Shown here piece after piece: positions 49,444 through 58,979 of a stretch of DNA of 64,000 nt. A model generated the notes under the pieces. That model was not told the DNA's origin and made no database searches. It saw nothing but the letters and a program-made list of their open reading frames with translations. Made by a program: the position numbers and the translations under genes. Position 1 is the stretch's first letter, and the number at the start of each line of letters is the position of its first letter. This DNA is from CAYQEC01 sp964416425 (lineage in GTDB: Bacteria; Actinomycetota; Acidimicrobiia; Spongiisociales; UBA5794), in NCBI GenBank assembly GCA_964416425.1, contig CAYQEC010000004.1:67057-131056 (forward strand), given 5' to 3'.

Positions 49444-50445
49444 TCACCTGCCGAGGCTGTCGCCGAGGCCTTCGCCGACTTCTTCGACGAGGCGGATGGC
49501 ACGGCGGTAATCCATCCGCATCGGTCCGAGCACACCGACCCGCCCGAGGCCGTGGCCCCCCGCCTCGTAGGTCGTCGAGACCACGGCGAGGTCCTTCTCA
49601 TCCATGGCCAGCTCGGCGCCGATCCGCACCGTGGTGCCTCCGGTGTTGTCGGAGAGCAGCCGTCGCACCGCCACCTCGGTCTCCAGGATCTCCAGCATGC
49701 TGTGCACGTGGGTGAGGTCCTCCCAGAGGGACGCCAGCTGGCTGGTGCCGCCCACGTACATCTCCGAGGTGCTGACCTCGGCCGACTGCAACGCCACCGC
49801 CACCGCCCGCACCAGACGCAACCTCCCCTCCGGGATCTCGTGTCCCGGGAGGGCGGCGACCGCCTGCTCCCCCTCGGCCAGGGTCCGGTCCTCGTAGCAG
49901 CGCACCAGGATCGCTTCGGCTTCGTCCAGATCGTCGTCGCTCGGGGCGGCGTTGAGTCGGACCACCTCCTGGGTGACGCGACCCGACTTGCCCACCGTCA
50001 CCGCCAGCAGCACCGGTCCCCCCAGGTGCACCAGATGGAGGCCGCGCACCGCCTCGGCGCCCATGCCCGGTCCGATCACCACTGCCGGATAGTGACTGAT
50101 CTCCGACAGCAGGCTGGTGGTGTCCTTGAGGAGTCGCCCCAGCTCCTGGTGCACCCCGGTGAAGAACGCTTCGATCCGGGCCCGGGTGGCGCTGCGCAGC
50201 CGCAGCGGTGAGCAGTGGTCCACGTAGTAGCGGTAGGCCTGATCGGTGGGTACCCGTCCCGCCGAAGTATGAGGCTGGCGCACGAACCCGTAGGACTCCA
50301 GCTTGGCGAGGTCGTTGCGAACCGTAGCGCTCGAGACGTCCAAGCCGCTGCGCTCGAGGATGGCGCGCGAACTCACCGGCTCGCCGGTGCGGATGTACTC
50401 CTCGACGAGAGCTTCCAGGACCCGGGATCGTCGCTCGTCCAGCAT
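49444..50445 (-). CDS. hrcA: Heat-inducible repressor HrcA
   Basis: 333 residues. Winged helix at the N-terminus: DERRSRVLEALVEEYIRTGEPVSSRAILERSGLDVSSATVRNDLAKLESYGFVRQPHTSAGRVPT. The GAF-like dimerisation part follows and ends with the family's MRMDYRRAIRLVEEVGE. It binds the CIRCE element 11-37 bases upstream of its own ATG, so the hrcA-dnaJ-rsmE operon is autoregulated by heat. Confidence 0.97.
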   Translation of the reverse strand: MLDERRSRVLEALVEEYIRTGEPVSSRAILERSGLDVSSATVRNDLAKLESYGFVRQPHTSAGRVPTDQAYRYYVDHCSPLRLRSATRARIEAFFTGVHQELGRLLKDTTSLLSEISHYPAVVIGPGMGAEAVRGLHLVHLGGPVLLAVTVGKSGRVTQEVVRLNAAPSDDDLDEAEAILVRCYEDRTLAEGEQAVAALPGHEIPEGRLRLVRAVAVALQSAEVSTSEMYVGGTSQLASLWEDLTHVHSMLEILETEVAVRRLLSDNTGGTTVRIGAELAMDEKDLAVVSTTYEAGGHGLGRVGVLGPMRMDYRRAIRLVEEVGEGLGDSLGR

Positions 50446-50455
50446 GGGCCCAAAT

Positions 50456-50482
50456 TTAGCACTCTCGGGGTGAGAGTGATAA
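50456..50482 (-). promoter_or_regulatory. CIRCE operator
   Basis: On the plus strand TTAGCACTC (50456-50464), nine bases, GAGTGATAA (50474-50482). The consensus is TTAGCACTC-N9-GAGTGCTAA; one base of the right arm differs. It lies directly in front of hrcA and is the binding site of HrcA. Confidence 0.9.
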
Positions 50483-50516
50483 GGACCCGGTGCCGCACCG
50501 GGCTGGGAGCGCCGGA

Positions 50517-51704
50517 TCACGGCACGACCGGGATCTCCCGCAGCACCGCGTCGGTGAGCAGCGGGCGCACTACCCGCAGCCGCCCGTGGCGCTCCTCGAT
50601 CACTTCGGCGGCGACCAGCCGCCGTCCGGCGTCGCTGTCGAGGAGGGCGGACCCGGCGGTCCCGGTCTCCGCACCCGCCACCCTCCGCAGCCCGAGGAAC
50701 AGCCGTTCCTGCTCCCGCGCCGCGGGGGTGAGGCGCTCCCGGCCCGCCTCCGGGAGCTCTCCCCGCTCGACCCGCTCCAGGTACACGTCGAGGCGCCGTA
50801 CGTTGCGCCGCCGCATCCCGGCCCGGTGGCTGTGGGCCCCCAGCCCGAACCCGAGGTACTCACCCTGGGCCCAGGTGGCGAGGTTGTAGTGGCAGGCGTG
50901 CCTGGGCCGCGCCCAGTTCGACACCTCGTAGCGCACCAGCCCGGCCTCCGAGGCGGCCGCCCGCAGGTACTCGTAGGCGTCGGCCTGGCCGTCGGGATCG
51001 GGTGCCGGAGCTCCGGCCGCCACCGCCCGTGACAGGGCCGTGCCCCGCTCCACCGTGAGGGCGTAGGCCGAGAGATGCGGCAAGCCGGCGTCGAGGGCCC
51101 GCCGCACCGTGGCCGCCCACGACGCCATCGACTCCCCCGAGGTCCCGTAGATCAGGTCGACGTTCACCGTCCGGAACCCGGCCGCTTCCGCCGCGTCGAT
51201 CGCCGCCTCGGCATCCGCCGGCCTGTGGCGCCGCCCCAGCGCCTCGAGCACCGCCAGGTCGAACGACTGGACGCCGAGGGAGACCCGGTTGAAGCCGGCG
51301 GCGGCGACCGCAGTGGCGGTGGGCGGGGTCCAGTCCTCCGGGTTGGCCTCGAGGCTCACCTCGGCCCCCTCCGCCAGCCCGAAACGGTCCCGCAGGGCGG
51401 CGACGACACGTCCCAGGTCCGCTGCGGGAAGCCGCGAAGGGGTGCCGCCACCGAAGTCGATCGCATCGAGGGGACCCCACTCGCCGGCCATCTCGATCTC
51501 GGCAAGCACCGCGTCCACGTAGCGCCCGAAGCGGTCCGGGGCCCCGCCCTCCTCCGGGGTGACGACCGCGAAGTCGCAGTAGGGGCAACGCCGGTGGCAG
51601 AACGGGACGTGGACGTAGGCGCACCGCCAGGACCGTGCCGCGTCGGCCAGCTCCGGGGCGTCGGGGCTCGCCACGCCGCGGACCGTCACGCCGGAGTGGC
51701 TCAC
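50517..51704 (-). CDS. hemW: Radical SAM heme chaperone HemW
   Basis: 395 residues. The iron-sulfur motif CHRRCPYCDF (C-x3-C-x2-C) follows AYVHVPF. Then DAIDFGGGTPSRLPAADL, EANPEDWTPP, FNRVSLGVQSFDLAVLEALGRRH and NVDLIYGTSGES. A C-terminal HemN_C domain is present. It inserts heme into proteins rather than acting as coproporphyrinogen oxidase; the assignment rests on the CxxxCxxC ligand pattern without the extra Cys of HemN. Its ATG overlaps the lepA stop. Confidence 0.92.
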   Translation of the reverse strand: MSHSGVTVRGVASPDAPELADAARSWRCAYVHVPFCHRRCPYCDFAVVTPEEGGAPDRFGRYVDAVLAEIEMAGEWGPLDAIDFGGGTPSRLPAADLGRVVAALRDRFGLAEGAEVSLEANPEDWTPPTATAVAAAGFNRVSLGVQSFDLAVLEALGRRHRPADAEAAIDAAEAAGFRTVNVDLIYGTSGESMASWAATVRRALDAGLPHLSAYALTVERGTALSRAVAAGAPAPDPDGQADAYEYLRAAASEAGLVRYEVSNWARPRHACHYNLATWAQGEYLGFGLGAHSHRAGMRRRNVRRLDVYLERVERGELPEAGRERLTPAAREQERLFLGLRRVAGAETGTAGSALLDSDAGRRLVAAEVIEERHGRLRVVRPLLTDAVLREIPVVP

Positions 51705-53503
51705 TCGTCGATCCGCAGCGCCGAGATGAAGGCCTCCTGCGGCACCTCGACCTGCCCCACCATCTTCATGCGCTTCTTGCCCTCCTTCTGGCGCTCCAGC
51801 AGCTTGCGCTTGCGGGTGATGTCACCCCCGTAGCATTTCGCCAGCACGTCCTTGCGCTTCGCCTTGATCGTCTCTCGGGCGATGACGCGGCCCCCGATGG
51901 CAGCCTGGATCGGCACGTCGAAGAGCTGGCGCGGGATCAACTCCCGCAGCCGCTCCACCATCGCCTTGCCTCGCCGGTAGGCCCGGTCGGTGTGCACGAT
52001 CGAGGAGAAGGCGTCCACCGGCACGCCGTTGAGCAGGATGTCGAGACGCACCAGGTCGGAGCGCCGGTAGTCGCCGGGTTCGTAGTCCAGCGAGGCGTAG
52101 CCGCGGGTGCGGGACTTGAGCTGGTCGAAGAAGTCGAACACGACTTCGGCGAGCGGGATGCGGTAGTGCAGCTCGACCCGCTCCGGGGTCAGGTAGGTCA
52201 TCTCGCCCATCTCGCCGCGCCGCTGCCGCACCAGCTCCATCACCGTGCCGACGTACTCGCTCGGGGTGATGATCATCACCTTCACCACCGGCTCCGAGAT
52301 GGAGGCCACGACCGCCGTGTCGGGGAGGTCCTGCGGGGAGCGCACCGCCACCTCGGTGCCGTCGGTGAGATGCGCCCGGTACTCCACCGAAGGAGCGGTG
52401 GCCACCAGGTCCAGGTCGTACTCCCGTTCCAGGCGCTCCCGCACGATCTCCATGTGGAGCAGGCCGAGGAACCCGCAGCGGAAGCCGAACCCGAGTGCTC
52501 GGGACGTCTCCGGCTGGTACACCAGTGAGGCGTCGTTGAGGCGGAGCTTGTCGAGCGCCTCCCGGAGACGCTCGAAGTCGTCACCGTCGGTGGGGAACAG
52601 CCCCGAGTAGACCATCGGCTTCGGCTCCCGGTACCCGGTGAGAGGCCAGGGAGCGGGCCGGGCCGTGGTCGTCACCGTATCGCCGACCCGCACCAGGTCG
52701 ATCTCCTTGATCCCGGTGATGAGGTACCCGACCTCGCCGGGCCCGAGAGCCGCCACCGCCTCAGGCGCCGGGCGGCGCACCCCCACCTCGTCGGCTTCGG
52801 CCTGGAATCCGGTTGCCATGAACCGCACCCCCTCGCCCGATCGCAGCACCCCGTCGACGATCCGCACGTGGCAGACGACACCGCGGTAGCTGTCGTAGTA
52901 CGAGTCGAACACCAGCGCCCGGGTCGGCCCGGCGGCGTCCCCTCCGGGAGCCGGGAGGCGGGCGACGATGGCCTCGAGGAGATCGTCGACTCCCTCGCCG
53001 GTCTTGGCGGAGACCCGGATCACCTCCGCGGGCTTCCCTCCCAGGATCCCGAGCATCTCGGCCACGACCCGCTCCGGGTCGGAGGCGGGAAGGTCGATCT
53101 TGTTGAGCACCGGGATCACCTCCAGCCCTGCTTCGATCGCCAGGTAGGCGTTGGCGAGGGTCTGGGCCTCGACGCCCTGGGAGGCGTCGACCAGCAGCAG
53201 CGCTCCCTCACACGCCTCGAGGGAGCGTGACACCTCGTAGGAGAAGTCGACGTGGCCCGGGGTGTCGATCAGGTTGAGCACGTAGTCGGCGCCATCCATG
53301 GCGCGGTAGTGGAGCCGGACCGCGTTGGCCTTGATGGTGATACCCCGCTCCCGTTCCAGGTCCATCGTGTCGAGCACCTGGTCGCGCATGTCGCGGGAGG
53401 CCACCGCCCCGGTTCGCTCCAGGAGCCGGTCCGCCAGGGTCGACTTGCCGTGGTCGATGTGGGCGATGATGGAGAAGTTGCGGATGCGCGCGTGATCGGT
53501 CAT
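51701..53503 (-). CDS. lepA: Elongation factor 4 (LepA)
   Basis: 600 residues from ATG 53503. GTPase motifs: FSIIAHIDHGKSTLADRLLE (G1), RERGITIKANAVRL (G2), LIDTPGHVDFSYEV (G3), VLNKIDLP (G4). The C-terminal domain carries YRRSDLVRLDILLNGVPVDAFSSIVH and GGDITRKRKLLERQKEGKKRMK. A ribosome-associated back-translocase, membrane-linked under stress in E. coli. First of the lepA-hemW pair. Confidence 0.97.
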   Translation of the reverse strand: MTDHARIRNFSIIAHIDHGKSTLADRLLERTGAVASRDMRDQVLDTMDLERERGITIKANAVRLHYRAMDGADYVLNLIDTPGHVDFSYEVSRSLEACEGALLLVDASQGVEAQTLANAYLAIEAGLEVIPVLNKIDLPASDPERVVAEMLGILGGKPAEVIRVSAKTGEGVDDLLEAIVARLPAPGGDAAGPTRALVFDSYYDSYRGVVCHVRIVDGVLRSGEGVRFMATGFQAEADEVGVRRPAPEAVAALGPGEVGYLITGIKEIDLVRVGDTVTTTARPAPWPLTGYREPKPMVYSGLFPTDGDDFERLREALDKLRLNDASLVYQPETSRALGFGFRCGFLGLLHMEIVRERLEREYDLDLVATAPSVEYRAHLTDGTEVAVRSPQDLPDTAVVASISEPVVKVMIITPSEYVGTVMELVRQRRGEMGEMTYLTPERVELHYRIPLAEVVFDFFDQLKSRTRGYASLDYEPGDYRRSDLVRLDILLNGVPVDAFSSIVHTDRAYRRGKAMVERLRELIPRQLFDVPIQAAIGGRVIARETIKAKRKDVLAKCYGGDITRKRKLLERQKEGKKRMKMVGQVEVPQEAFISALRIDE

Positions 53504-53592
53504 GGCCGCCTGGGGAGGGTCTAGCATTGTACCTCCGGACGGTGGCTGCTATCGTGCCGCCGTTCCACACCGACCTCACGGGGCACTGCCGC

Positions 53593-53859
53593 ATGGCCAA
53601 CATCACCTCTCAGATCAAGCGCAATCGCCAGAACGAGACGCGCCATCTCCGCAACAAGGCATACCGGTCCGAGTTGAAGACCCGGGCACGACGCGCCGTG
53701 GAAGCGGCTCAGGCGGGCGATGCCGACGCCGCCTTGACCGCCCTCGTTGCTGCCCAGCAGCACTTCGACAAAGCTGTCACCAGGGGGATCATCCACAAGA
53801 ACACCGCGGCGCGCCGCAAGGCCCGCCTCAACGAACAGGTGCGCGGGCTCCTCGGCTGA
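53593..53859 (+). CDS. rpsT: 30S ribosomal protein S20
   Basis: 88 residues, very basic: NITSQIKRNRQNETRHLRNKAYRSELKTRARRAVEAAQAG, then HFDKAVTRGIIHKNTAARRKARL. It binds 16S rRNA in the body of the small subunit. It is divergent from lepA, the classical neighbourhood of rpsT. Confidence 0.97.
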   Translation: MANITSQIKRNRQNETRHLRNKAYRSELKTRARRAVEAAQAGDADAALTALVAAQQHFDKAVTRGIIHKNTAARRKARLNEQVRGLLG

Positions 53860-53876
53860 GCCTCCGCAACTCCACC

Positions 53877-54356
53877 ATGAACGATTCCGACAAGACCTGG
53901 CTGACCCCTGCCGCTCTCGCCAAGCTCCAGGAGGAGTACGAGCACCTCACCGACGAGGGGCGGCGGATTATCGAAGAGCGCATCGCCGAGGCGCGCTCCC
54001 ACGGCGACCTGCGGGAGAACGCCGAGTACGACGTCGCCAAGAACGACCAGGGCTTGATGGAGGCCCGGATCCGCCAGCTCAAGCACATCCTCGAGAACGC
54101 CGAGGTGCGTGAGATCCGCGATTCGGGAGCGGTCGAGGTCGGGTCGCTGGTCACCGTCGTCGACGAGGACGGTGACGAGTTGGAGTACTTCGTCGCACCG
54201 TCGGAGAACAAGGTACCCGGCCTGCTTCTCGCCTCCCCCGACAGCCCGGTCGGCAAGGCGCTGCTCGGCGCCAAGCCCGACGACGAGGTCTCCTACCAGG
54301 CCCCGGGCGGGATGTTCACCCTGCGGGTCCGGTCGGTCCGCCCCTTCGCGGGCTGA
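53877..54356 (+). CDS. greA: Transcription elongation factor GreA
   Basis: 159 residues. The N-terminal coiled coil (LTPAALAKLQEEYEHLTDEGRRIIEERIAEARSHGDLRENAEYDVAKNDQGLMEARIRQL) has the acidic tip with DLRENAEYD. The C-terminal FKBP-like domain has VTVVDEDGDE and SPVGKALLGAKPDDEV. It stimulates transcript cleavage by stalled RNA polymerase. It starts 18 bases after rpsT. Confidence 0.97.
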   Translation: MNDSDKTWLTPAALAKLQEEYEHLTDEGRRIIEERIAEARSHGDLRENAEYDVAKNDQGLMEARIRQLKHILENAEVREIRDSGAVEVGSLVTVVDEDGDELEYFVAPSENKVPGLLLASPDSPVGKALLGAKPDDEVSYQAPGGMFTLRVRSVRPFAG

Positions 54357-54383
54357 GCGGGCCACACGTCCCCGGTCGTTCCG

Positions 54384-55376
54384 TCAGCGGCGCCGCCCCC
54401 CGTACCAGCGGCAGAGGGCGACGGTGAGCCGTTCCAGGGTGACTCGATGGGTCGTCTCGGGAGCGATCTTCATCTGGAGGTCGGCCCGGGCGAGGGCACC
54501 CAACGCCAACCGCAGGTCGGAACCCCGGGTCCGGGTACGCTGCTTCCACACCTTTTCTGCGGCGTATCCTCGCGACCCACCGGCCCGATCGAGGTAGGTC
54601 TCGTAGTCGGGTGCCGACGCCGCCACACAGCGCCGCCGTAGGTCGCTCTGGAGGTAGCCGAGAAGCTGCAGCGGATGGCCGTACTCGAGGAAGTCGCTGA
54701 GCCGGCGCAGCGCCTCGCCCTGGTCCCCCGCCGCCACCGCGTCGGCGTAGTACCACATCGGCTCGTCGGGCCGGCTCTTGAAACGGTCCCGCACCATGTC
54801 GACCCCGACCCGGTCACCCTGAATGGCGAGCTGGTCGAGGGCGCGGCCCAGCGCCGCCACGTCGGATCCGAAGCGCTGGATGAGCAGCGTCACCGCGTCA
54901 CCGTCGACGGAGAGACCACGTTCCCGGGCGGCCCCGATGAGCCACTGGGCGGCGTCCCTCTCGCTCACCCTCCCCACCTTGACGGTCTCCCCCACCTTCT
55001 TCAGGGTGGCACCGAGGGGGGCCGGGATGGCGCCGGCCGCCACGAAGACCGCCGCCACTGATCCGCCGCTGGCGAGCTGCACCAGCTCCGCCACCACCTC
55101 CGCCTCCGCCTTGAGCAAGGCCTGGGCGTCCACCACCAGCAGCCCACTCACTCCGCCGAAGAGCGACCCGCTCTGGAGCGCCGGCACGATCTGTTGCACC
55201 GGGGCCCGCAGCCCCGAATCGGAGGCCTCCTCACCCGACCCCTTGCCGGGAACGTCGACCCGCACCACCGACTCGGCCCCGAGCTGTTCGAGAGCGGCGT
55301 GGGCTCTGTCCAGCATGAGTTCCCGCTCTCCGGGACCGGCGTCGGCGGGCCCGGCGACGGTGACGATGGGCTTCAC
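54384..55376 (-). CDS. holA: DNA polymerase III subunit delta
   Basis: 330 residues from GTG 55376. AAA+-like clamp-loader fold without a functional P-loop. Visible are VQQIVPALQSGSLFGGVSGLLVVDAQALLKAEAEVV, RVSERDAAQWLIGAARERGLSVDGDAVTLLIQRFGSDVAALGRALDQLAI, and the collar domain with DFLEYGHPLQLLGYLQSDLRRR. It opens the sliding clamp. It sits downstream of comEC by 49 bases. Confidence 0.9.
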   Translation of the reverse strand: MKPIVTVAGPADAGPGERELMLDRAHAALEQLGAESVVRVDVPGKGSGEEASDSGLRAPVQQIVPALQSGSLFGGVSGLLVVDAQALLKAEAEVVAELVQLASGGSVAAVFVAAGAIPAPLGATLKKVGETVKVGRVSERDAAQWLIGAARERGLSVDGDAVTLLIQRFGSDVAALGRALDQLAIQGDRVGVDMVRDRFKSRPDEPMWYYADAVAAGDQGEALRRLSDFLEYGHPLQLLGYLQSDLRRRCVAASAPDYETYLDRAGGSRGYAAEKVWKQRTRTRGSDLRLALGALARADLQMKIAPETTHRVTLERLTVALCRWYGGRRR

Positions 55377-55425
55377 GACGCCGAGCGTAGCCCGCGGGTG
55401 TGTCCCCGACCGCGCCCTGCCGGGC

Positions 55426-57561
55426 TCACGGAAGCGGGATCGAGACGTCGCCGTCCACCAGGGTGAGATGCACCTCCACCCCGAGCCGGGCGAGCAGCTC
55501 CAGGATCTCCGGCGCCGGGTGCCCGTAGGTGTTCTCCCCCACGCTGATGACGGCCACCTCCCCCACGGTGCGCTCGATCCAGCCGGGGTCGCTGGTGGCC
55601 GACCCGTGGTGGGGGACGAGCAGGACGTCGGCCCGCCGCTCCGGCAGCTCCTCCTGGGCGACGGCGCCGGCATCGCCCGGGAGCAGGATCCGGTGGCCGT
55701 TCGCCGTCACCCACAGCACCACCGATCCGTCGTTGTCGGCGGCGTAGCGGCGGCGCGGCCCGAGCGTCTCCAAGGTGAAGGCCCCGACCGTGGCGACGAC
55801 ACCGTCGCGAACCCGCTCCACCGGCACGCCGCCGGCGACCGCCTCGGCCGTGAGGGTGGCGAGCAGGTCACCGCCGTCGGGATGATCGGGGGCCCAGATG
55901 CGGTCCACCCCAACGGCCCCGGTGAGGCCCTCCAGCCCGCCGACATGGTCAACGTCGCCGTGGGTCGCCACCACCAGGGAGAGGCGCCCGATCCCGTAGC
56001 GGGCGAGGGCGTCGAGCAGCACCACCGGCTCCCGCCCGCCGTCGATGAGCACCGCTGCCCCGCTCGGGTCGCGCAGCAGCACCCCGTCGCCCTGCCCGAC
56101 GTCGATGAACGTCACCGTCGGTACCGCCGGCGGCTGTGGCGGCCGGGCCGCCGCCACGAGCAGCACCGCGGCGACGATCAGCACGACCGGTCGCAGCGAC
56201 CGGTGCCGGAGGGCGGCGACCCCGACGGCGAGGGCGGCGACCCCGAAGACGTCGAGCTGGGGCCAACCGGCGGCGGCCCGCGCCACCGCCAGCACACCCC
56301 CGGCGGTGCGGGCGGCCACCCGCACCGGCAGGTCCCACCCGGCTGCGACCCCGATGCCGCCGAGCGAGGTCGCCGCCGTCACCAGCGGCGCCGCCAGCAG
56401 GTTGGCGACCGGCGCCAGCAGCGGCACCGAACCGAACGTGACGAGCAGCAGCGGCACCACCGCCGCCTGGGCCGAGATCGTGGCCCCCAGGATGGTCCAC
56501 AGCCAGCGGGGCGATCGTCCGGCAAAGAGGCGACCCGCCCCCACCAGCACCCCGGCGGTGGCCGCCACCGAGAGCTGGAACCCGACGTCGCCGGCGAGAT
56601 CACCCGCCGTCACCAGCAACAGCGTCACCGCCCCACCGAGGGCGGTCCAGGCGTCGACCGGGATCCCCACGACACGGCCGGCGAGGACCAACCCGGCCAT
56701 CGTCGCCGCCCGCACCACCGACGACTCCCATCGGGTGAGGACGACGAAGACGGCGAGAGCGCCGAGGCCGAGCGACGCCCGCAGCCGGGGCCCGAGCCGG
56801 AGCGGCGCCACCACCAGCCACCAGGCGCCGAGGAAGAGGGCGACGTTGCTGCCCGATACCGCCACGAAATGGGAGAGGCCGGCCCGCCGCAGCGCCCGCA
56901 CGTCCGGTTCGGGGAGCTGGGAGACATCGCCGACGAGGAACCCGGCGAGGAGGGCGGTGGCCGGGTCCCGCTCACCCGGCACCATGGTGTGGACCCGAGC
57001 CCGCAGGGCGTTCCCCGCCCGGAACCACGGCGTGCCGTCATTCCCGACCCGGGTGACGGTCTTGGCTTGGATGGTCCCCGCCACCGGGTCTCCACGCACC
57101 CATCCCGCCACCTCCCGGAGCCGCCCGGTGACGACCACCTCGTCTCCCGCCATCACCGCCACCGGCTCGGTCGTCACCACCGCGAGCGCCGGACCGCCCC
57201 ATGGCCGGCGGGCTCCGTCCTCCACGACCGCGGTGGGCACCATGATGAAGCGCTCGGCGTTGCCACCCCACGGCATCGGGTCGGAGCGTGCCCGCCCCGC
57301 CACCGTGAGCACCCCGGAGGGGAGGTCCGCCTCCAGGGTCGCCGCAATCCGGCCGGCGGCCAGCATCCCGGAGGCCGCGCCCGCGACGAGGGCGCCGGCC
57401 GCCAGGATCGGGACTGCCCGCCGCCGCAGCGCCACCGCCAGCAGGGCGGCCCCGCCGGCCGCCACCGCCGGCCATCGGACCCGCAGCCCACCGAGGGCGC
57501 CGAACCAGGTCGCGGCCGCCACCCCTGTCAGAAGCCGGCCCGGACCGTGAGGCCATCGCAC
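55426..57561 (-). CDS. comEC: ComEC/Rec2 DNA-uptake channel protein
   Basis: 711 residues from GTG 57561. Membrane helices at the N-terminus and a DUF4131-like segment are followed by the competence domain (LLAGFLVGDVSQLPEPDVRALRRAGLSHFVAVSGSNVALFLG) and more helices. The C-terminal metallo-beta-lactamase-like domain has FIDVGQGDGVLLRDPSGAAVLIDGG, LVVATHGDVDHVGGLEGL and LLVPHHGSATSD. It moves single-stranded DNA across the membrane. It starts two bases from the comEA stop. Confidence 0.94.
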   Translation of the reverse strand: MRWPHGPGRLLTGVAAATWFGALGGLRVRWPAVAAGGAALLAVALRRRAVPILAAGALVAGAASGMLAAGRIAATLEADLPSGVLTVAGRARSDPMPWGGNAERFIMVPTAVVEDGARRPWGGPALAVVTTEPVAVMAGDEVVVTGRLREVAGWVRGDPVAGTIQAKTVTRVGNDGTPWFRAGNALRARVHTMVPGERDPATALLAGFLVGDVSQLPEPDVRALRRAGLSHFVAVSGSNVALFLGAWWLVVAPLRLGPRLRASLGLGALAVFVVLTRWESSVVRAATMAGLVLAGRVVGIPVDAWTALGGAVTLLLVTAGDLAGDVGFQLSVAATAGVLVGAGRLFAGRSPRWLWTILGATISAQAAVVPLLLVTFGSVPLLAPVANLLAAPLVTAATSLGGIGVAAGWDLPVRVAARTAGGVLAVARAAAGWPQLDVFGVAALAVGVAALRHRSLRPVVLIVAAVLLVAAARPPQPPAVPTVTFIDVGQGDGVLLRDPSGAAVLIDGGREPVVLLDALARYGIGRLSLVVATHGDVDHVGGLEGLTGAVGVDRIWAPDHPDGGDLLATLTAEAVAGGVPVERVRDGVVATVGAFTLETLGPRRRYAADNDGSVVLWVTANGHRILLPGDAGAVAQEELPERRADVLLVPHHGSATSDPGWIERTVGEVAVISVGENTYGHPAPEILELLARLGVEVHLTLVDGDVSIPLP

Positions 57562-57562
57562 C

Positions 57563-58171
57563 TCAGGGGACGATCACGGCGTCCCGCAGCGCCGCCAGCT
57601 TCCCTTCCCCGATGCCGGGCACGTCGAGCAGGTCGTCGACGGCGGCGAAGGGGCCGTGCTCCTCCCGGTAGGCGTGAATCCGGCCGGCGAGCACCGGCCC
57701 CACCCCGGGGAGCTGCTCCAGCTCGGAGGGGGTGGCCTGGTTGATGCGAACCTTGCCGTCCTCGACGGCGCCGCCGCCCACCGCACCCCCGGTGCCGTCT
57801 CGGGACGGCACCACGATCTGCTCGCCGTCGTGCACCGGCGCCGCCAGGTTGAGACCGGTGAGGTCGGCCGTCCGGGAGGCACCCCCGGCCGCCGCCACCG
57901 CGTCGGCGACCCGGGCTTCCGCCGCGACCTCGACCAGCCCGGGTACCCGCACCGCCCCCGCCACGTGCACCGTGATCGACCCACCCGCCGTCGTCCCGAC
58001 CGGGCCCGGTGTCAGCAGCGGCGCCGGCTCGGGGCGATCCAGCCCGAACCAGATGCCGCCGGCGGCGACGGCGGCCACCAGGGCGCCGATGCCGAGCCAG
58101 GTACGCCACGAGGCGTCGATGGGGACCACCTCCCCCGCCCATCGGGGCCGCGCCCGGCTCCGCCCCCACAT
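57563..58171 (-). CDS. comEA: ComEA-like DNA-binding protein
   Basis: 202 residues. A single membrane helix (WLGIGALVAAVAAGGIWFGL) is followed by a SLBB-type domain (ITVHVAGAVRVPGLVEVAAEARVADAVAAAGGAS). The C-terminal helix-hairpin-helix pair is RINQATPSELEQLPGVGPVLAGRIHAYREEHGPFAAVDDLLDVPGIGEGKLAAL. It binds incoming double-stranded DNA at the cell surface and hands it to ComEC. Confidence 0.93.
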   Translation of the reverse strand: MWGRSRARPRWAGEVVPIDASWRTWLGIGALVAAVAAGGIWFGLDRPEPAPLLTPGPVGTTAGGSITVHVAGAVRVPGLVEVAAEARVADAVAAAGGASRTADLTGLNLAAPVHDGEQIVVPSRDGTGGAVGGGAVEDGKVRINQATPSELEQLPGVGPVLAGRIHAYREEHGPFAAVDDLLDVPGIGEGKLAALRDAVIVP

Positions 58172-58205
58172 CTAGCAGCCGGGAAGGGCCGGGAGAAGGG
58201 TGCCG

Positions 58206-58979
58206 TCAGAATCGGAGCACGCCCTGCAGCTCGTCGAGGCGCTCGATGATCTGATCGCCGTAGAGCAACCCGATGACGGCGATCAGGTTCACCCCGGCGT
58301 GGGTAAAGATCGGGAGGCTGAGGTCGCCGGTTCGCAGCGCCTGGTACCCGAGCGCGATGCCGATCACGATGAGGCCCGGGACCACGAAGATGGCGTTGGG
58401 GTCAGCGAGATGGACCGCGGCGAACACCACCGCGCTGATCAGCACCGCCGGGGTGCGCCCCAGGCTGCGGCGAAGCCGGGAAAGCAGCATGCCGCGGAAG
58501 ATCATCTCCTCCACGACGGGGGCGAGCACGACCACGATGAGGATCACCAGGATGGCGTCGACCGCCCCCTTGGCCTCGCCGGCGATCTGGGTCACCTGCT
58601 GCTCGGGCGGGTTGTCGAGGTCGAGCACCAGTTGCAGCGGTAGCAGCACCGCGTAGACCACGAGGAACTGGAGGCCGACGCCGGCGAGCAGGCCCCAGGC
58701 GTCCCGCAGCCGGAGCGCCACGCCGAAGTCCGCTGCGAGCCGCCCGGTGCCGCGGCTGCGGGAGAGGAACGCCATCAGGGCGAGCTGCACCACCCCCTGG
58801 GCCGTCGAGCTCACCACCAACTCGGTGACGCCGCCCGGCTCCGCCTCGACCCGGTAGAGCACGGCGAGGGCGACCACGGCGCCCACCAGGCCGGAGAGGA
58901 AGACACCGACGGCATCGGTGACCGACCACGACGCCTCCGGCAGGTAGCGACGATCGGTCCCAGCGCGGTGCTCGATCAT
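58206..58979 (-). CDS. CPBP family intramembrane metalloprotease
   Basis: 257 residues, about seven membrane helices. Motif 1 is VVEEMIFRGMLLSRLRRSLG (EExxxR) near residue 155, motif 2 FAAVHL, and motif 3 IFTHAGVNL with the conserved His and Asn. Substrate unknown; relatives act in protein maturation or immunity. It overlaps the upstream zinc-motif gene by four bases. Confidence 0.87.
   Translation of the reverse strand: MIEHRAGTDRRYLPEASWSVTDAVGVFLSGLVGAVVALAVLYRVEAEPGGVTELVVSSTAQGVVQLALMAFLSRSRGTGRLAADFGVALRLRDAWGLLAGVGLQFLVVYAVLLPLQLVLDLDNPPEQQVTQIAGEAKGAVDAILVILIVVVLAPVVEEMIFRGMLLSRLRRSLGRTPAVLISAVVFAAVHLADPNAIFVVPGLIVIGIALGYQALRTGDLSLPIFTHAGVNLIAVIGLLYGDQIIERLDELQGVLRF

Noticed and set aside
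54823..57744. Very long plus-strand open frame opposite comEC and holA
   Set aside because: It is a high-GC antisense shadow: His/Gln/Arg-rich, without domains, while the minus strand encodes clear ComEC and HolA.
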